From Pusillimonas minor (GTDB taxonomy: Bacteria; Pseudomonadota; Gammaproteobacteria; Burkholderiales; Burkholderiaceae_B), in contig NZ_JACJUU010000008.1 in the NCBI RefSeq assembly GCF_014237865.1, positions 101,754 to 165,753 of the forward strand: a DNA stretch of 64,000 nucleotides, in the 5' to 3' direction. A program made the position numbers and the translations under genes. Below, piece by piece: positions 63,663 through 64,000 of this stretch. How positions within the stretch are numbered: position 1 is the stretch's first letter; every line of letters starts with the position of its first letter. The notes below the pieces were generated by a model. That model had not been told where the DNA came from. It did not search any database and saw only the letters and a list, made by a program, of their open reading frames with translations.

Positions 63663-63874
63663 GCTTTTCAAGGTCTGGGTCCGCAAGGCATCGCATGGCC
63701 CCTTCGGGGCTTCCCGACGTTTGGTGTCTGCGCGGCGCGGGCGCGAAACTCGCGAGATCGACCAGCCCCCGGCTGGTCGAAAACGACTCGCTCAGACAGT
63801 CGCACCCTTGAGTCGCCGCGCAGACACCAAACGTCGGCATGCTCAAAGCCTTGTGGCCCCAGACCCTGAAAAGC
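63663..63874. repeat. 212-bp complex palindrome with three nested inverted repeats
   Basis: The outer arms of 27 bases (63663-63689 and 63848-63874) match at most positions. The middle arms of 23 bases (63715-63737 and 63814-63836) are a perfect inverted repeat containing TTTGGTGTCTGCGCGGCG. The centre has TCGACCAGCC-CCC-GGCTGGTCGA (63758-63780). It has no convincing coding frame. It lies between ISL3 ends B and C. It may be a small non-autonomous element or a structured RNA. Confidence 0.7.
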
Positions 63875-63879
63875 ACCTC

Positions 63880-64000
63880 GGCTCTTCCCCATTATCGGGG
63901 GATACGCATTCACTAGACACGGTTAATCACACCGTTCCAACCGCACTGGGCCAAGACCCGCATGCGGTAATTTTCAAAATTCCTAAACCCATACGCACGG
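63880..64000 (-). mobile_element. Right end of an ISL3-family insertion sequence running out of the window
   Basis: The terminal repeat GGCTCTTCCCCATTATCGGG starts at 63880 and the transposase coding end follows on the minus strand. Unlike copies A and B it continues unbroken to the window edge, so it may be a complete element beyond the border. Confidence 0.75.
63913..64000 (-). CDS. C-terminal part of an ISL3-family transposase (cut by the window edge)
   Basis: The last 28 codons are visible: RAYGFRNFENYRMRVLAQCG then WNGVINRV and a TAG stop at 63913-63915. The RRAYGFRNFENYRxRV motif is characteristic of the end of ISL3 (DDE-type) transposases. The catalytic residues lie outside the window, so whether the gene is intact cannot be judged. 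Confidence 0.8.
   Translation of the reverse strand, partial: RAYGFRNFENYRMRVLAQCGWNGVINRV

Noticed and set aside
63464..64000. CRISPR array or integron attC cluster in the repeats at the right edge
   Set aside because: The repeats are IS right ends encoding a transposase tail, with irregular spacing and no regular spacers or integrase.

Overview
The window looks like chromosome from a betaproteobacterium of the order Burkholderiales, most likely an Alcaligenaceae member related to Bordetella, Achromobacter or Pusillimonas. The grounds are the fairly high G+C, the housekeeping content (dapA-bamC, mutS, cysG, trmJ/suhB, uppP, lpxH, cysS, accA, tilS, lysC), many four-base ATGA gene overlaps, and an accessory load of Liv-type ABC transporters and aromatic or pyridine catabolism genes. 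Four tRNA genes (Pro-UGG, Arg-UCU, His-GUG, Ser-GCU) are scattered singly. There are no rRNA genes, CRISPR arrays or prophage. The genus is inference; no database search was possible.

Positions 1-5400 hold a truncated alpha/beta-hydrolase-like gene, a three-gene NitT/TauT-type ABC importer, a metallophosphoesterase, an EmrE-type multidrug exporter and an HpcH/HpaI-type aldolase. Positions 5440-5725 hold an ISL3-type insertion-sequence relic and tRNA-Pro, followed by an LTA-synthase-like sulfatase.

Positions 7700-20300 form a nicotinate-oxidation island. It has a NicR/BpsR-like MarR regulator, a complete Liv-type importer (solute-binding protein, fused LivHM permease, two ATPases), and nicC-nicA-nicB-like genes on the minus strand. 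A separate molybdopterin subunit diverges from nicC. The NicB-like protein carries three c-type haem sites fused to a molybdopterin-like domain that has lost its catalytic-Glu motif, while the separate subunit keeps MGSGE. Related palindromic sites lie beside the regulator, upstream of the importer and between nicC and the molybdopterin gene. The ring-opening genes nicDEFX are not present.

Positions 20300-34100 carry outer-membrane phospholipase A, tRNA-Arg, a diguanylate cyclase with three periplasmic binding-protein domains, a two-component pair with a 7TM-type sensor kinase, a biotin operon (alpha/beta hydrolase-bioA-bioF-bioD-quinone oxidoreductase) and a cardiolipin synthase. Positions 34200-43300 are housekeeping: tRNA-His, a YciO-like protein, an M50 protease, dapA, bamC, cysG, the ribosomal-oxygenase gene roxA and mutS.

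Positions 43500-50300 carry a MarR regulator, vanAB (vanillate O-demethylase) and a livHMGF set without a solute-binding protein. An AT-rich gap with paired DnaA-box-like hairpins follows. Positions 50300-63300 return to housekeeping genes (mscS, trmJ, suhB, a TerC/CBS membrane protein, uppP, lpxH, a cyclophilin, a TPR protein, cysS, an AlkA-like glycosylase, accA, tilS, lysC). Beyond tRNA-Ser the last 540 bases are a pile-up of three ISL3-type right ends and a 212-bp complex palindrome; the third IS copy runs off the window.
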